DNA of 64,000 bases from Conus ventricosus (lineage: Eukaryota; Mollusca; Gastropoda; Neogastropoda; Conidae), in NCBI GenBank assembly GCA_018398815.1, contig CM031616.1:30965497-31029496 (forward strand), read 5' to 3'. Shown in pieces: positions 33,455 through 46,943 of this stretch. The stretch's first letter is position 1; every line of letters starts with the position of its first letter. A model generated the notes under the pieces. The model was not told the DNA's origin. It ran no database searches and saw only the letters and a program-made list of their open reading frames with translations. The translations under genes were made by a program, and so were the position numbers.

Positions 33455-36400
33455 TTTCTCCAGTTGCCCAATGCATATGAAAAACTCTGGATTAACAAAC
33501 ACCCGTTTTTGTGTTTTTTCTATCTAATGACTTCTTTGTTACATCTGTTGTGTATGATCTTTTGTAGATTAGAATCGCAGTTTTACGTTGTCATGATGAA
33601 AAGTCTTATTGCCAAACAATGCGGGGATTCCTTTGTAGCATGTCATATGATTATGTTTGACTGCACTACAGCTGCGAGATATTCCCTTTGCTTTCTTATG
33701 ATTTTTATCCTGGCTTCGAAATACTGTACATTTTTTGAACATAAACCCACATTACTCCTTGATGCCTTTCCAGATAACTTCATCCTTCTTCCTTTCCTTA
33801 ACCTTCTTGTTAGTTATTGAATGTAAAGGTGAATCTTTAGGGTATATGATGTATCATACCACCGCATGCTCTTTAGCTACTTCCATTTCCTTGTCTTTTA
33901 TAGAATGTCTCAGTAGGAATATCTATAACAAACTATCTGTTCTGTGTTAATAGTACTCGAGACTATGGTACGAGGTTTAAAGTAGTCAATAAAGAAATTC
34001 TAACATCAAATTGATTTTGATAATTCTAAAATCAGTAAAACCCAATGAAAAAAGGGGTTTGTCCAATTTGGACTTTCTTTTTTTTCATCATTATACCAAA
34101 AATGATGATCATGAAATATTCTATAAGTCCTGATAATTTGGTTTTGAAGTCTGCTTAATTGCTTCGTTCTCTGGTGACCAATCTGACATCTTTCCGCTGT
34201 GCGGATTCTCCATAGTCTTCGAAAAACAGTGTTGTTCATCAACTCGAAAAGTCCTTTTCCTGAAGCAATCTGTGGATTTAGTTCTGTGATCAGTGTCTTC
34301 ATGATTGTATGGTTTCATGATCTGTTCTTGATCGAAAGCAATTATGCGATGAAACAAGCTGTTTAACTTCAAACCATGTCTTAATAATATTGTTTATGTC
34401 TGTAATGACAGACATTATTTTTTTGCCCGAAGATTAGGCCACAAGTTTTAGGCGGTACCTCTCTTGGGTCCATCTTTAGACTTTATCTGCTATTGGTTTG
34501 TCATTATGCAGGTCTTTGGAGTTTCTTGTGGATATTCTAGTCAACTTATGAGAATGAAACCACGCTGTGGTTGTTCAGGCGCGTTAGACTGCCCAACCAT
34601 TTAATGCCTTTTGAATATTATTTCGTTACCTGTGTACATCTTGAAGTTACGTAATGGAAGTGATTGTGCCATAGACCAACCATACTGATTGTTTGCATCT
34701 AAATACATGCAGATAGTTTTTGAACCTTTTACTCGGATCATAATGATCCAAGTATTTGTTGTTTGCTTTACAGTAATGATGCGATGCCATACTAATTCCT
34801 CACGCAATCCGTTATCAATCATCTGAAGCATTGGTAAATCTGACAATAAATCAATCTGTACTCCGTAAACTTTAAGAAAGCGTTCCCAGCTCTTCCCGGG
34901 GCGCAGAAATGTAATGCGGGGATCCAGGCTATTATGTTTTTCATGCAGGTATTTACTATTAGTTTTAAAAGACGTCCGACAAACAAACATGTATCTGCCA
35001 TCAAGTAGGAAGTCATGATTAGTCTACCATCGTTTTACACTCTAACTTCTGCCACGCCATACTTGGCATGCTGGTAATCAGATTCACTGATGTCTTTCCT
35101 CTTAAGATAGAAAAGATAGCGCCTTTAGGATGGATGTGTATCTTCGTTAAACCTTTCCAACTGGTCATGTACTCAAAGGATAAACGCCTTTCTAACAAGC
35201 GTTGGGTCAAACTATTCTTCGTTATTGGGCAGGACTTTAAGGGAAATAGCCTGTGTCTCTATTGAACCCTTCATGTGTTGTGTTGCTTAGAGTCATAAAA
35301 AGACATGTTTTTTGATTAAAGCACATGTACTTTTCTGATGACTGTGCAATGCATGACACCCTGAAGGCTTCGTCCACTGCTTTCATTATAAGGGTGGGAG
35401 TCTAACACTCGCAAAGCTTATGAAAGAAGATGGGTCAGCTGCTGTCTTAGGTTCAATCTTTTAGTAATTTGAAGATTGCATTTTGTTATGCGCTGCTCCT
35501 CTGAACTTCCCCCTAAAGTGATCATGGTCTTTACTGTGGGTTTACACTTCATGGGCGTTAGCTCTAAACCGCAAATCCAACATTGTGTGGATAACGTCAT
35601 TTAACATTGTGTTTGTTGTTATTCAGGTTACTTCATGGATATTCAATCATCATAGCTTCAGATAAATTAGGATTATTAGAACAATCATTACGCAATTTGC
35701 TGCATGCGTTTTAAGAATGTTTCTGCAGCATCTGGTCCTCTATATAATTCAGGCGTTGTATGAGAGTCATCCGACCATAAAATAATGAAGGCAAAATGAA
35801 CAAATCTGATGATTACTCTTTAAGATGTTTTTGATGTTTTTGTGGTGCTGGCCTTCATAAGGAATAATAAGGCGACTCGAAGTTGCGTAAACTAGTATGG
35901 AGTATTTTGCATCCGTTTCCAGTTCTTTAAAACTTTCTTTAGATCCTGGTGGGGGCGTAGTTAGTTTCTGTATTACAGTCAACTGGGCGTTACAATGTTT
36001 CTTATGTTCGCTTGCAGGCTTGACAGAAACAGATGGATTCTTGTTAAACATTTTGCCAGAATTCTTGTTTATGCCCAATTTTTGAAGTATGGGCAAATAA
36101 TCTATCATTGTGAGTTTCAATGTGTAATGCGCCAGCCCTTCTGGTGGAAAGCATCGCAGTAAGTCAACATGTTTTTTGTCTGGATCGCCAATCGTTGGCT
36201 GTTTCTTGGACACTTTTATTGGCACCTATTCTGTTTCCTCATCCCATGTGTAGAATTAAAGCAGTTATTGTTTGTTTTTGTTCTTCAACTGATCAATTTG
36301 ATCTTACACTAACTGGAAAGGACACCCCATAAAGTTATGATCATTGATGTAAGGGCGATAGTTTGACAATCTCTCTGCGTTTTTGGGGGCGTAATGCAGC

Positions 36401-36930
36401 TTGCAAGAACACACCACATAAAACATGTGTCGTCTGTATTCACTTTTTGTTAGAACTGTTTTTGCGACTAATGTGGGAGGTTGTGGAATGTGAGAATTGC
36501 CATCAATCGGGCGCATACTTAGAATGTTTTAAATCTGTTCTCTTAACACTTCGCCCTCTGACCAACCAGAAGCTCTCATTTTGGCTTCTTCAGGGCGCGT
36601 CAAACTGTGTGCAAGCAGTTCGTCTGCCCCAACCGGGTGTTAGTCATTTCGGGAAGAATAGTCTGCTTGTTTAGTTCGAGACCCTAAGACGTCTCAGATT
36701 TTCTTCATTTATTTTGTTACATAGTCGATTAAAAGAAGCTAACTTTACTTTAAACTGGAGGGTCATATTGTTAGTTTACTTGGAACTTGAGAATATAGAT
36801 GAACAACGCTTGCCTGTTTACGTTTTGTTGGGTCAAATTGACTTCTAAATCAATATCATTCAGCGATCTTGTCAAATTTCTTGATCATTGCTTCAAGAAA
36901 TTCGGCTTGTCCTTCATATTTCTTTGCCAT
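33455..36930 (-). pseudogene. Element B DNA polymerase B, frameshifted
   Basis: Start Met at 36,930, end near 33,455 at the deletion described for the integrase. Open pieces include 36,225-35,767 (152 codons) and 34,302-34,006, which carries the motif B block FELMNNTVF (about 34,248-34,222) used for nucleotide binding in family B polymerases. The motif C region near 33,930-33,960 is damaged. Length (~3.47 kb) matches A' (3.43 kb). Confidence 0.8.
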
Positions 36931-37059
36931 GTTGTGTCATCTTTTTCTAACCTCAAAATATTTATTTTAATAGAAAAAAAATTACTTAATCAAGAATAAA
37001 TATCGACGGTCTTGTGCGCTTAGACTCTTAAACTTAAGTATAAACACCTTTTGGTGTTG

Positions 37060-37721
37060 TTATTGTGTGCTGTTTTTAGAGAGAGTTTAATGTTTCGGTT
37101 TACTTTTTTTATGCATTAATTTTTTATCTGCTCGAGCGTCGTATGGCTTGTTGAGAAAAACTTGTCTCGCCTTTCTTTGAAGATCAAACTTTTGTCTTTT
37201 GTAGTCATCAAATCGGCTGTAAACGATTAAATTCTTCATCGTTGATGTTTAGAGTCAACTAGCGCTTTATGTTTTATCAGCTTTGATCGATACTAAGTTT
37301 AGACGTTATTAGTTGAACCATAGCTGTGTGCTTTGGAGTTTAGTTTTTATTTTTTTGCTGGCGGACCTACAGGCTAATGAACGCAGGCAGAGCTAAAAGA
37401 CAAACCTCTTAGGGGTAAAGCTGCGGGCGCGCTATGCCGTTGCCTAAGAGACCTACGCTCGTTCCTGCTGTTAGAGCTCTAATAGTCCGATTGCCCCCAG
37501 TATTAAAACATATGTAACAGCATTAAGGCAGCAGAATAACTTCGTTTAGTTTTGCTGTATTTTTGAAGGTACTTCTTGATCTTGTACTTCTGAATTTGTG
37601 TAATGTTGGTTAATCTGAAGGTTTTTATGTTAGGGGTTTCTAACAAGCCAAGGAATTGCCTGTTGCTATCTCTTCTTTTGGCGGCGTGTAGGCCACGTTT
37701 GGATATAACATGAACAGACAT
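37060..37721 (-). pseudogene. Element B P6, frameshifted
   Basis: Start Met at 37,721. The first part is open and shares IKTFRLTNITQIQ with P6 of element A. The glycine-rich hydrophobic region is recognisable in other frames. Confidence 0.55.
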
Positions 37722-37744
37722 GCTTTTTATAAAATAAAAATAAT

Positions 37745-39041
37745 TTAGTATTGTATATCTTTTAATATGTTTATTTTCATTATTCAGCTGCGCATCATAT
37801 ATTAAACATTTGTACATTAAGCGGTTTATCAGCTTCTTCTTCTTATCATATTTGAATGTTTATTCGTCTCATCACAGTTCTCCCGCTTCCATGTAATGAT
37901 TTATACTCTGTTGACCTTAGGACTATCCATAAACCGTATTTTGTTGTTAAAATAATCATCAAGTCTTACGCTGTGAAGTGTAGATCTTTTGCCACAAGGT
38001 CAAAGTTGGATTTCTACACTCCCACTCCAAACAGTTTCTCTATTTCATCAAAATGTAGAAGGTTTTAGCCCGCTAGCGTAGATTTGGTTTAGGACTACCC
38101 CTCATTGATACATGTGTACTTTCGTTATTTTTGGATTTAAAAAAACTTCACTTCCTCTTTTGAATGGTTCTTCTTCTTCACACAGCAATATATACCTTTA
38201 AGCGATCTTTGCTGAGACGCTAAAACTAAATTCCATTATAGTGTCTGCCCTGACTTCTAGGATATGTTGTATGTTGGAATCACCTCTGTTCGTAATATAT
38301 TTATAATTTTGACCTGATATTGGTGCTCAATCTGCCTTGCTAATTTGAGTTGCTCTACAAAGTCAAACTCTACGAGTGTTCCGAATATGCTGTTCATTGC
38401 TTCGGTGTTGTTGATCTGGATTAACAGTTTTTTTTGTTATTTTTTTTTCGTTTTTGTTTTTAAAAGTTAGTTCATATGCAGTCTGTCTTTTAATGCTCCT
38501 TGTAAGTTATGGCGCATTGCGCTTTTAACAACTCAAAAATCATATGGTATGGAAAAGCGATTTTCAATTACGCCAAACTTTACGGCTACATAATTTTTTG
38601 CCGTCTTTAGTATCGTCAGGCCTATTCTATGTTTTAGTGCTCTTCATTTTCTTTCCTTGAAACGCAAAATCAGCCTTTCATTCCGGTTAGCCATAGATTC
38701 AAAATAGGTTAAAAATTATGTCTGCATTGTTAAAGAATTAATTATTTCTTGCCTCAGTTTTATAGAATTTTCTTAAACGATTGCCCGTTCCCAGATTCTG
38801 TTCAACTGTCTGTTTAGGGTCTGTTGTTGAATCAGTAATATTTTGAAAGTAAGACGCGCAGAGACTGGCACAATCACGTCATCTGACTCTTAAGTCTGGA
38901 AATTTAACAGTAAGAAATTTGATCTGCATCAATAGTAGATGGATTATTTGGAACAGTAATGTCCGCTGATTCCCTTCACGCCAAAGAGGTTCTTTCAGTT
39001 TCTATGCGGCGTTATGGAATCGTGCCATGTGCTTGCGACAA
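37745..39041 (-). pseudogene. Element B MCP candidate, start codon changed, several breaks
   Basis: Colinear with MCP of A. The expected ATG position reads TTG at 39,041-39,039. At the two places where A and A' share stops or frameshifts, B is open: near 38,870 and near 38,110. Other frameshifts break it elsewhere. The comparison shows which of A's lesions are derived. Confidence 0.6.
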
Positions 39042-39082
39042 TTTTTTTTGAAGCAAAATAAAAAATTAATTATTTAAAAAAC

Positions 39083-40250
39083 ATGGCAGGAATTGAAGAT
39101 GAAGAAGATTATGTGTTTTTAATCCTGGAGACGACATGAGTGAAATGATCCCTTTAACACCAGCATCGCTCAACGCTCTCAATGCAGCGTGAATTAACAG
39201 AAAGTCGGGTCGGAAGCATTTTACAAAAGTTTAGGTCAAGAACCTACCGAATTTTAGACCCAAATGATTTTGAATTAAAAGATGGTCATTTTTCTGTGAA
39301 ACGATCAAGGGCATTGTTCGGCTTACAACTAAACCCGACCCATCAAAGTTTTTAGCGTGGGTTCAATTAGAAATAGAACTCAGTGGTGAAAGTATCAAAA
39401 TCGCTTGGCATTGCTTATAGACCAAAATTAGGGCGGATGGCAGTTGATTAAACCTTCAAAAACACACTACAAGAACTCCCAAAAGATAAACCAATGCAAA
39501 ACTGGAACATTAAAGGAAATTAAATCAATCTCAGGCGAATTAATGTGTGACATATACAATAGAAGCAGAACTTGTTGTTCAGGAAGAAACAGCCTACCCC
39601 GTTAATATCAATTAATGATCCCCATTGCATATTGCGAGGACTAACGGCCCTTGGTTCATGCTTTAAGTACTATTGAGGCGAATTAACAAACACTTTTAGC
39701 AAAAAACTTGGTGAACTAATGGCATATAAAGAGAAAAAGAAACAAATTCGTTGTGGCTGATGGACGCCAAATTAGGACATGATATTAAAGAGAAGAATAG
39801 CCAAAGACTAAAAGATCTTGAACAAGAGAGATCAGCAAGGACTAAGAAGTGCTGTTAATAACCGAAAACAATTTACGAACTCAAGTGAGCAGAATAAGAG
39901 AAAAACTATCCAAAGGAATTTTAATGAAGACACAACACTAGCAGAACGAATACTACAATGTTTAGAGAGCTAGGAGTCACATTAGTAAGCGTTATAACGG
40001 CCTTGGATTTGCAATAAGTACACTGGTGGATGGCATTACAGGCGGCAGCGGTCAAAGCCAAGTGCCTCCCCGCCATAGCCTGATATTCATGGCGTAAAAA
40101 AAAGCCTTGATCATATCTTGCGAATTTATTATAAAAAATTAGCTGGTAAAGCCGTGGATGATTTACCAGGAATATTGGGGAGTATTGTCAGCTGGCTTTG
40201 GTCTACCTGCAGCAAAGTGTGGCCTTTATGGCGAGCACTTATGGCATTAG
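39083..40250 (+). pseudogene. Element B P4, frameshifted
   Basis: Start Met at 39,083 with the same acidic head as in A, stop at 40,248-40,250. The proline linker region is recognisable near 40,060-40,075. Many indels. Confidence 0.55.
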
Positions 40251-40274
40251 TTCTCTTAAATAGTTGGGTTTATA

Positions 40275-41519
40275 TTAGTAAGATAAAGACCAAGTAATCC
40301 TAGGCCTGTTATCAAGAAACAAAGCGCTGTCTTTTTTCATATCAGGGTCATCGCAGAACAGAGGACGCGAGCTTTGCTGAGTCTTCAATGGCTTTTGGGG
40401 GTTGAGGCCTCGGTGGATTAGATGACTTATTCTAGGCGTTCGGTTGTTCTTTTACTGCTTGCAATATTACTGGCTCAGGTATTTATGTCGTTTTTCCCAA
40501 CATTCTGTTTCATTGCCTGCTATAAGAAATTTCTTTATTATAGTTTATTATTATTCATACCTGAAGTTCTAAGGTCAGAAGGCAACATGTAATAAAACAG
40601 TGCCAACAGCAATGTCTACTTTTCGATCTTGCGTATTGTAAAATCATGTGGTACCTTTGATTACGTGAAGGTAAATCAACTTAGAATTAATGGCCGTTCT
40701 CTAAATTTGATAAGTATTGTTTTTGTGCGTCAAAGCCAGTTGAGGAACTGTTATGCTTGATCTTGCTCTGTGCTTGCGACCCTAGGCACACCACCAACGT
40801 AAGTACGTATAGAGTCGTTTATTCGTTCTATTCCCGCCCTAGTTAGGCCCTTAGAAGTGTCTAAGATAAAATGTTGTCCATGCGGTTTTATGCTCTTGAT
40901 CTATGGACCCGAGGTGAAAAGCTGTTTCGCTTGAAGAGGAAGAATGTGTAAGGAGGATTACAGTATATTTAAACTTTCTGTGCATTGAACCCAAAAATAA
41001 GGGGTGCCTAGACATGATTAAGATCCAACTTTTGTCTAACGTCCGTATGGTGTTAATATTGTATTCGTTACAAATCCTTTCAAAAGCCTTCATGTCTATT
41101 CTGTTGCTGAATGGATTAAACGTTTGTCATTCGGTAAATGGCGCTTGCAGTTTTCAGTTAAAATAACGTCTGTTAGGTGTAATTGAAATTGAAATCTGTA
41201 CACTGACCTAACAAAGGATCAGGATGATTTAAGTGATTGGCATACGACACTCCACACCAAGTATGGATGCTCCAAACACAGCCAAAGTTTACTGTTCTGA
41301 TAAAACTGCATCGGATGACTAAAACACGCTTTCGCGAATGTAAGTCTTTTTTAATAGGGGGGTTTAGATAGCTCTTCAATGGGTACTCACCTTTTTATGA
41401 AAAGCAAAAAAACGACAGTCTGGGTTCACAGTAATGTCGAGGGTGTCAGTTGTTATTTTTTAAGATTGTAGTGCGGGCCCAACTGAAGATTTTGCCATCA
41501 GTATATTTGAATGCAGCAT
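40275..41519 (-). pseudogene. Element B P3, frameshifted
   Basis: Start at 41,519. The 80-codon piece 41,093-40,851 shares MKAFERICNEYNIN with the block at 19,041 in A. It converges with P4. Confidence 0.55.
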
Positions 41520-41537
41520 TTTTAATTGTTTTAATAA

Positions 41538-43156
41538 ATGTTTGTATTCAATACAACTCAAGACCGTCCCTTCGTTTTTAGAAAATGCTATTAATAACAA
41601 ATGCGGAACCAGAACGGTCGCGCTCCATGAAATATTTTTCCAAAGTCGTTTGGTTTAATATAAGCAAAGCAAGAAGAATAATAAGGTTAGAAAAGTTAAC
41701 AGAGCAGGGACACCAAAATGAGCCAGTTAAACAATACCTGTGGTGATTACGGGTTTTGCTCAATAAAAGAAGCAATGAGTAACTTTGACATTATCTCAAA
41801 ACTTAACATGCAAATCTAAAAACAATGGTTTACATTTGTTTAAGCTTGAAAGACGAGGAACATCTTTTACTTTTTGATAGAGAGCTAGCTAAAATGTTAG
41901 GCTTTACAAATAGCAAAATTTTACCCACTCCATAGTTTTATTGCTGTGCCAGAACAAAACTACTTATGAGGGGAAAAATCCGCTCGATCTTGCATTACAA
42001 TCATTACTCTCTGTTTCCATTTGGATGAGCTGAGCACTGGAGGAAAACTTTTATGATGGAAGGCCCTCAACTGGTTTAAGAGCTCTTCCGTCAGGGAACA
42101 AGCAGCATATTGCGATATGAAATTATACAATTCCCTTATTTACTGTTTTAAAAGATTAGTTTGTGGGTGGTCGGATCATTTAATATAAAATCAAAGACAA
42201 AACAGGGAAAGTCGTGAAATGTGATAACATGCCACATTGTTTTTGGAAATAAAATAATAGATACTAAAAAATAATGCCGCGTGGGCCAGAAAAAAACAGG
42301 GTTTTACATTTGCGCCTGTGAGGTGTATAACTTTTAGAATAAAAGACCTTGCAGACGTTTGCGGACTTTGAACAGAAATGGAGGAAGTAGGCACTTTGTA
42401 TGGGTTTGAGTTCACTAAGATGGTGATTTATAAACGCATAGAGGTTGACGACAACAATAGGTTTCATAAACTAGAACAACTACGCAATCTAGAAGCAAAT
42501 AATTGTTTGGCCAGTATGATATAAAATTAGTTCAGAAAACCTGTCCTTCAAAAATGGCACTTAGAACCTATTTAGAATGGGGAAATAAATTTGAAATTCA
42601 TAAAGCCATTTACATTTTTTTTTCGGCCGTCAAAAAAAGTTTCAGAAAAGCATTCTACTCTGGACCTTACATGTCAAGTCTTATACCGGACGATAATAGT
42701 CGGAAAGGAAAATTGAAATAACGCCGTTTGGGGAAAAAACAGTAACCACCTCCACGGAAAAGAAACAGTGTTAAAAAAGCTTCTGACATATTACAGTTCT
42801 TTCCAGCAGAAAATTAGGAGGACACGTTCACAATGTATTTGAATTTTCTGTCTTTAAAGATGTGGAGTTGGGATGGGGTTGTGGGCGTTAGTGATGACTT
42901 ATAAAAGGAATTAAGTATTAGCTGGCAAAACTTAGAAGTTTAAACGGCCTTAAGTTCCATCGTCGTTCTTCACAATGGCAGGATATTAAGTTCATAACTA
43001 ACAAGCAACAAAATCACTGGTTGACTTAATAGGAAACAATCTTACAGGACTCATAAATTGGGCATTAACTTAAACATTTAGGCCTCATAGGGTTTTATTT
43101 TAATGAACAAGTTTTGACGAGAAGAGAGTATGAATTTAAAATAATACTTGAATTAG
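41538..43156 (+). pseudogene. Element B P2, frameshifted
   Basis: Start Met at 41,538, only 18 bp from the P3 start on the other strand, as in A. Broken into short pieces. Homology to A is clear by nucleotide similarity across the gene. Confidence 0.55.
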
Positions 43157-43179
43157 ATTTTAATCTCTGTTATAAAACT

Positions 43180-43801
43180 ATGGAGCAGTATTAAACTTTA
43201 TGACAAAAATCCACATTGCTAATTATTTTGGGGGCAAACTGGTTGTGGAAAACAAATATTTATCATCGGACCTGTTACAAAAGTTTATCGTTATAATTTT
43301 AATCATATGTGGTTTTTGGTCCAACACTTATATGGAATCAAAAGCATATCATGTTAGAAGGTTTATAATGGACTGATTACTATTTTTAGTTATTTCCTAG
43401 CAATAAACTGAGTGAGTGTTAGAACAGAGGTTTTTTAGACTGTTTGAAGGAACGCAGACACTATTTATTATAAGATGACTGTTCGGCAGAAAGAGACCAT
43501 AGTTAAAAGAGATTACACTTTGTCCGAAACTAGCTTTCAGCGGAAGACATGCTGGGATAAGTGTGTGGTTTTTATGCCAGAAATATAACTCGGTTTTTAA
43601 AAGACTTTAAGAGGAACAGTTAAAGACTGTTGTTTTTATATTCACATGAAGACAAAGACTCATTTGTAGAATGTTTGCGCGAGAAAATGATGTTATTGAA
43701 ATTGACCGGAAAAATCATAGGATAAAAAAAAATGAAATCTGAAAGTTTAGTAAATTTTGTATTGAAAAACGGATAACCCTACACAGGATGTTTGTTTGTA
43801 G
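43180..43801 (+). pseudogene. Element B packaging ATPase, frameshifted
   Basis: Start Met at 43,180 and stop at 43,799-43,801. The region coding the Walker A loop is recognisable just after the start (GGGGGCAAACTGGTTGTGG around 43,228), but indels break the frame repeatedly. The last ~65 bp lie inside the right terminal repeat. Confidence 0.65.
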
Positions 43802-43921
43802 GGTGTTATTTTTTGGTTACTTGTTCAGAGAATAAAGGGGAATAAGCAGCTTTTAGGCCACCTTTCGCCCAAAAAACGTGGTGGAGGAGCAAGTGAGTTG
43901 AATCAGGTGTTTATACGTTCT
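43738..43921 (-). repeat. Element B terminal inverted repeat, right copy
   Basis: The reverse complement begins AGAACGTATAAACACC and matches 28,147-28,332. The next bases, TCACGCGATGG, are host flank identical to the empty site around 13,447-13,455. Confidence 0.8.
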
Positions 43922-43922
43922 T

Positions 43923-46822
43923 CACGCGATGGTTTTCTTTTTCCAAAATGCACTCTTTATACTAATTTTTACGTGCGGTGTCAAACTGTCCGGTACCAAG
44001 CTTAACCCCAAAATGTTCAACACAAATTGTTCAAGTAAACCTGAACCCAATGTAACACTTTAATACTTCATCGAAGTCCCTGGCGGGTACTCGACACACG
44101 CAAAGAAAAGAAAAAACCCCCTCCCCCCCAAGAAAACAAACACCTTCCACAAAAAAAAAAAAAACACACACACACAAAAAAAAAAAACCCAACGGCAACA
44201 CAGCGTTTCCCAATCATGATTGTGTAAACGTCGGTCCTGCTTTACGACGCTCTCACCACTAATCCCCGCCCAAAACACAACCTTCCTGAAGCGCTTGAAT
44301 GTGAGTAGGAGTAAAGTCCGTGACGCGTCGAAGAGCGCGGTTTCGGCCCTACCGGCACCAACCCCACTTGCGAGGCGCTCGCAGATGGTATACTGCGGCG
44401 AACCCCCAAGACGCTTGCCCACAGCCTGAGGAACACACAAGTGAAGTCGGAGGAACTGCCACAACCCTCGGACTGTGGGAGGCGGCGTCCCGACCTAACG
44501 CCACCTGCCGGCCTCCACGTTTGGCGTCCCTCTCCCGGGCAGAGAGTTGGGCAGGGATGACAGGGGAGTGGAGGTGGTAACTCGCCACCACCGAGAGGCC
44601 GACCCACACAGATTGCTGTGTAGGGGAGGTACCAGAACTCGCCAGAACCTGTGAAAAAGGCAAATGTCTTACTACCAACAGAAGAATACCGTGTAAAACT
44701 TATTTGTTGCTTCACTACAGTAACGGTTTCTCAGTGTTTACATGTCACTACCCAAAGTGCGCAGCAAGATTGGAATTTTTTATACATGACTTAGACAACC
44801 AGCCACCTGACATCACATTCTCTCACACCAAAAATGTTCCATGTTTCCATTACACATTTAAACGAATTTCATTGGACTCTCCCACTTCCAACAGCCATGA
44901 ACATAATTATATCCGTTCCATCAAAAAACATGATTATAACTGTCTGAGTTAATACCCCCGACTTCTACTTCCCATCGAGGTCTCCAAGACAATGATTCAA
45001 TAGGATTATAATTCCTTCACTCTAAAATCCGACCGTAGTTACTACCCCAAGTACCCAGTCACAATCAAGATCGATTACTTAGTAACATGCTTTAATAGAT
45101 TCAAACACATTTCAAGCAAGACCAAAGTAATAGAATTGAACCGTATCCTAAAAATTCCTAGCAGGCACAATCAATCATGGCAACAAGTGTCATAGAAATT
45201 ATCAAGCGCTAGGAACAATCACCAATTACATAAGCTCGACAAGGATTTCCGAGCCGCTGCTATACATTTGCCTACCGACACCACACTGCTGCGGAATAAC
45301 ATCTTGAAACTGACGCGCCACCGTCGACTAAAACAACCATATACATACATACATACATCAAATGTAGGCTTGCTGAGGCACAATTCCTAAAAAATCTTAG
45401 TCAAACCTTTTACTATTATCAATCTGCTATTTTTCTCTTCTTTAGTTTTCCAATCGTATAACCTATACCAAGTAACACCAATTCTGAATTCACCTGCAAA
45501 TATTTAACATAATTGAACCAAAAGAACAACTCTGTATTATAATGATCCCTAATTTTCCTTTCCGCCCATGCACCCATGGTTTAGTCCAAGCGCAAACACC
45601 AAAAGTGAACTTCTATCAAGACTGTTATCCGAGGTACCACCATCCGTCACCTATCAAGAGAACCTCACACAGAGCGCCCAACACATCAAAGCAGTATGCC
45701 CTCCGTACCTGCATGCACCGCGTGACAGTCCCCTCTTTTGATATAACAGTTCCGGTCTCCGATACCAAACGACCCTCTCAGAAAATAATCAATCTTTATC
45801 TAACTTGAAAACACTATTCCTGTACACCAGCACCACTACCAATACAACATATATTATGTCTTAGTCACATCAATCCCGCTGTAAACGCCATCCACTTTAC
45901 CTATATCAGTGTAAACTGAAACGCAAACTAGTCCATTCCCAGAATGTACGGTTTTTATTTTTTCCCCGACCTTAATTGAAATTATATCTCTTCCCTCTCT
46001 CAAACTTCCGCGCATTTAAATTTCCTCTCTTAGTCCAACTCACTATAGAAAAGAATCTTTGGCGATAAAAATCAAATTAAAAGGAAATCCTCCATTCTGG
46101 AACTGAAATACAAAAGTTGATGAAACAATGATTTCTCAAACAACCAACTATACAGCCCTCCAAATTTTCCGCTACTTTACACGCTCACCCCTTGATAAAG
46201 AAGGAACGACACAATGGACGACACCCTCAGTCCGACGGGGACACTCCAGACAGCCAACGCCCCTGGTACGTGCAGAACCCCGCCGCTGAACACCGAAACA
46301 CCGACAGTCTTCACTCTGGTAGCCAAACCTTCAAAGTTGATCGAGGCAAACCACCAACCCCTGCCCCAACGGCAGAAACAAAACCTGAGCACGAGGCCAA
46401 CCCAACCTCGCGGATAACGCCTCAATTCGCTGACTTGCAAACACTCGACGACACTCCCGAGTTCACCTCGGGAAACTCACAAGACAGCACTCACACTCAC
46501 GAATTCCCCGCTAACAATCGAAGAACTCCAGTTCACGAGCGTTTGTTTACACCCGTAAACTCCCACTATTAGCCAGCGAGGGTCTGATGTTCTCCTCCTG
46601 GCGGTCTGGGCGCCCCCTCCAAGAGCTAACAGGTAAGCAAATTCCCGGCAGGAATCACGCACTTCACGCCCACTGCCAACCTGGCAAATGGACGGGCCAC
46701 AAATCCACAATTGTCACCGAGGCGAACCTGTTTCAGTTCGTGCGGGGGGAACAATAACCTTCCCCCCAAGATTTAAAGTAAGACCTTTAAATAAAAAAAC
46801 CTGAAGAACGCCACGAAAAAGT
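43923..46822. repeat. Second copy of the 13.445-16.294 kb flank
   Basis: Colinear with 13,447-16,294, including the GC-rich patch (about 44,270-44,650), the ATAC repeat and the Pro/Thr-rich frame region (about 46,110-46,780). Differences are dominated by one-base indels. No gene recognised. Confidence 0.93.
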
Positions 46823-46907
46823 AGAGAAATAAAAACACGGGTTCTAGCTCACCGTCTCACCAGTTTTCGAAACCGCTGACTCTAGATACCCGTTTTTTAC
46901 GTTCTCT
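46823..46907. repeat. Element A' terminal palindrome
   Basis: Same fold-back as 16,295-16,381, with several small indels (AGAGAAATAAAAACACGGG ... CCCGTTTTTTACGTTCTCT). Its presence in both copies shows that the palindrome is a real feature of this insertion. Confidence 0.75.
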
Positions 46908-46943
46908 ACTAGTAAGACTTCTATACCAAAAAAATAACGATTA

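Larger units (their letters stand above)
28147..43921 (-). mobile_element. Element B: complete Maverick/Polinton, ~15.8 kb, opposite orientation to A
   Basis: Bounded by ~185-bp inverted repeats that begin with AG. It carries all twelve genes in the same order as A', reversed: P12, P11, P10, P9, integrase, PolB, P6, MCP, P4, P3, P2, ATPase. The flanking sequences (to 28,134 and from 43,923) are contiguous in the other copy of the locus at 13,440-13,456, which provides the empty site. It differs from A/A' by substitutions as well as indels, so it is a separate insertion. An unrelated ~2.2 kb block lies between the left repeat and P12. Confidence 0.85.
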
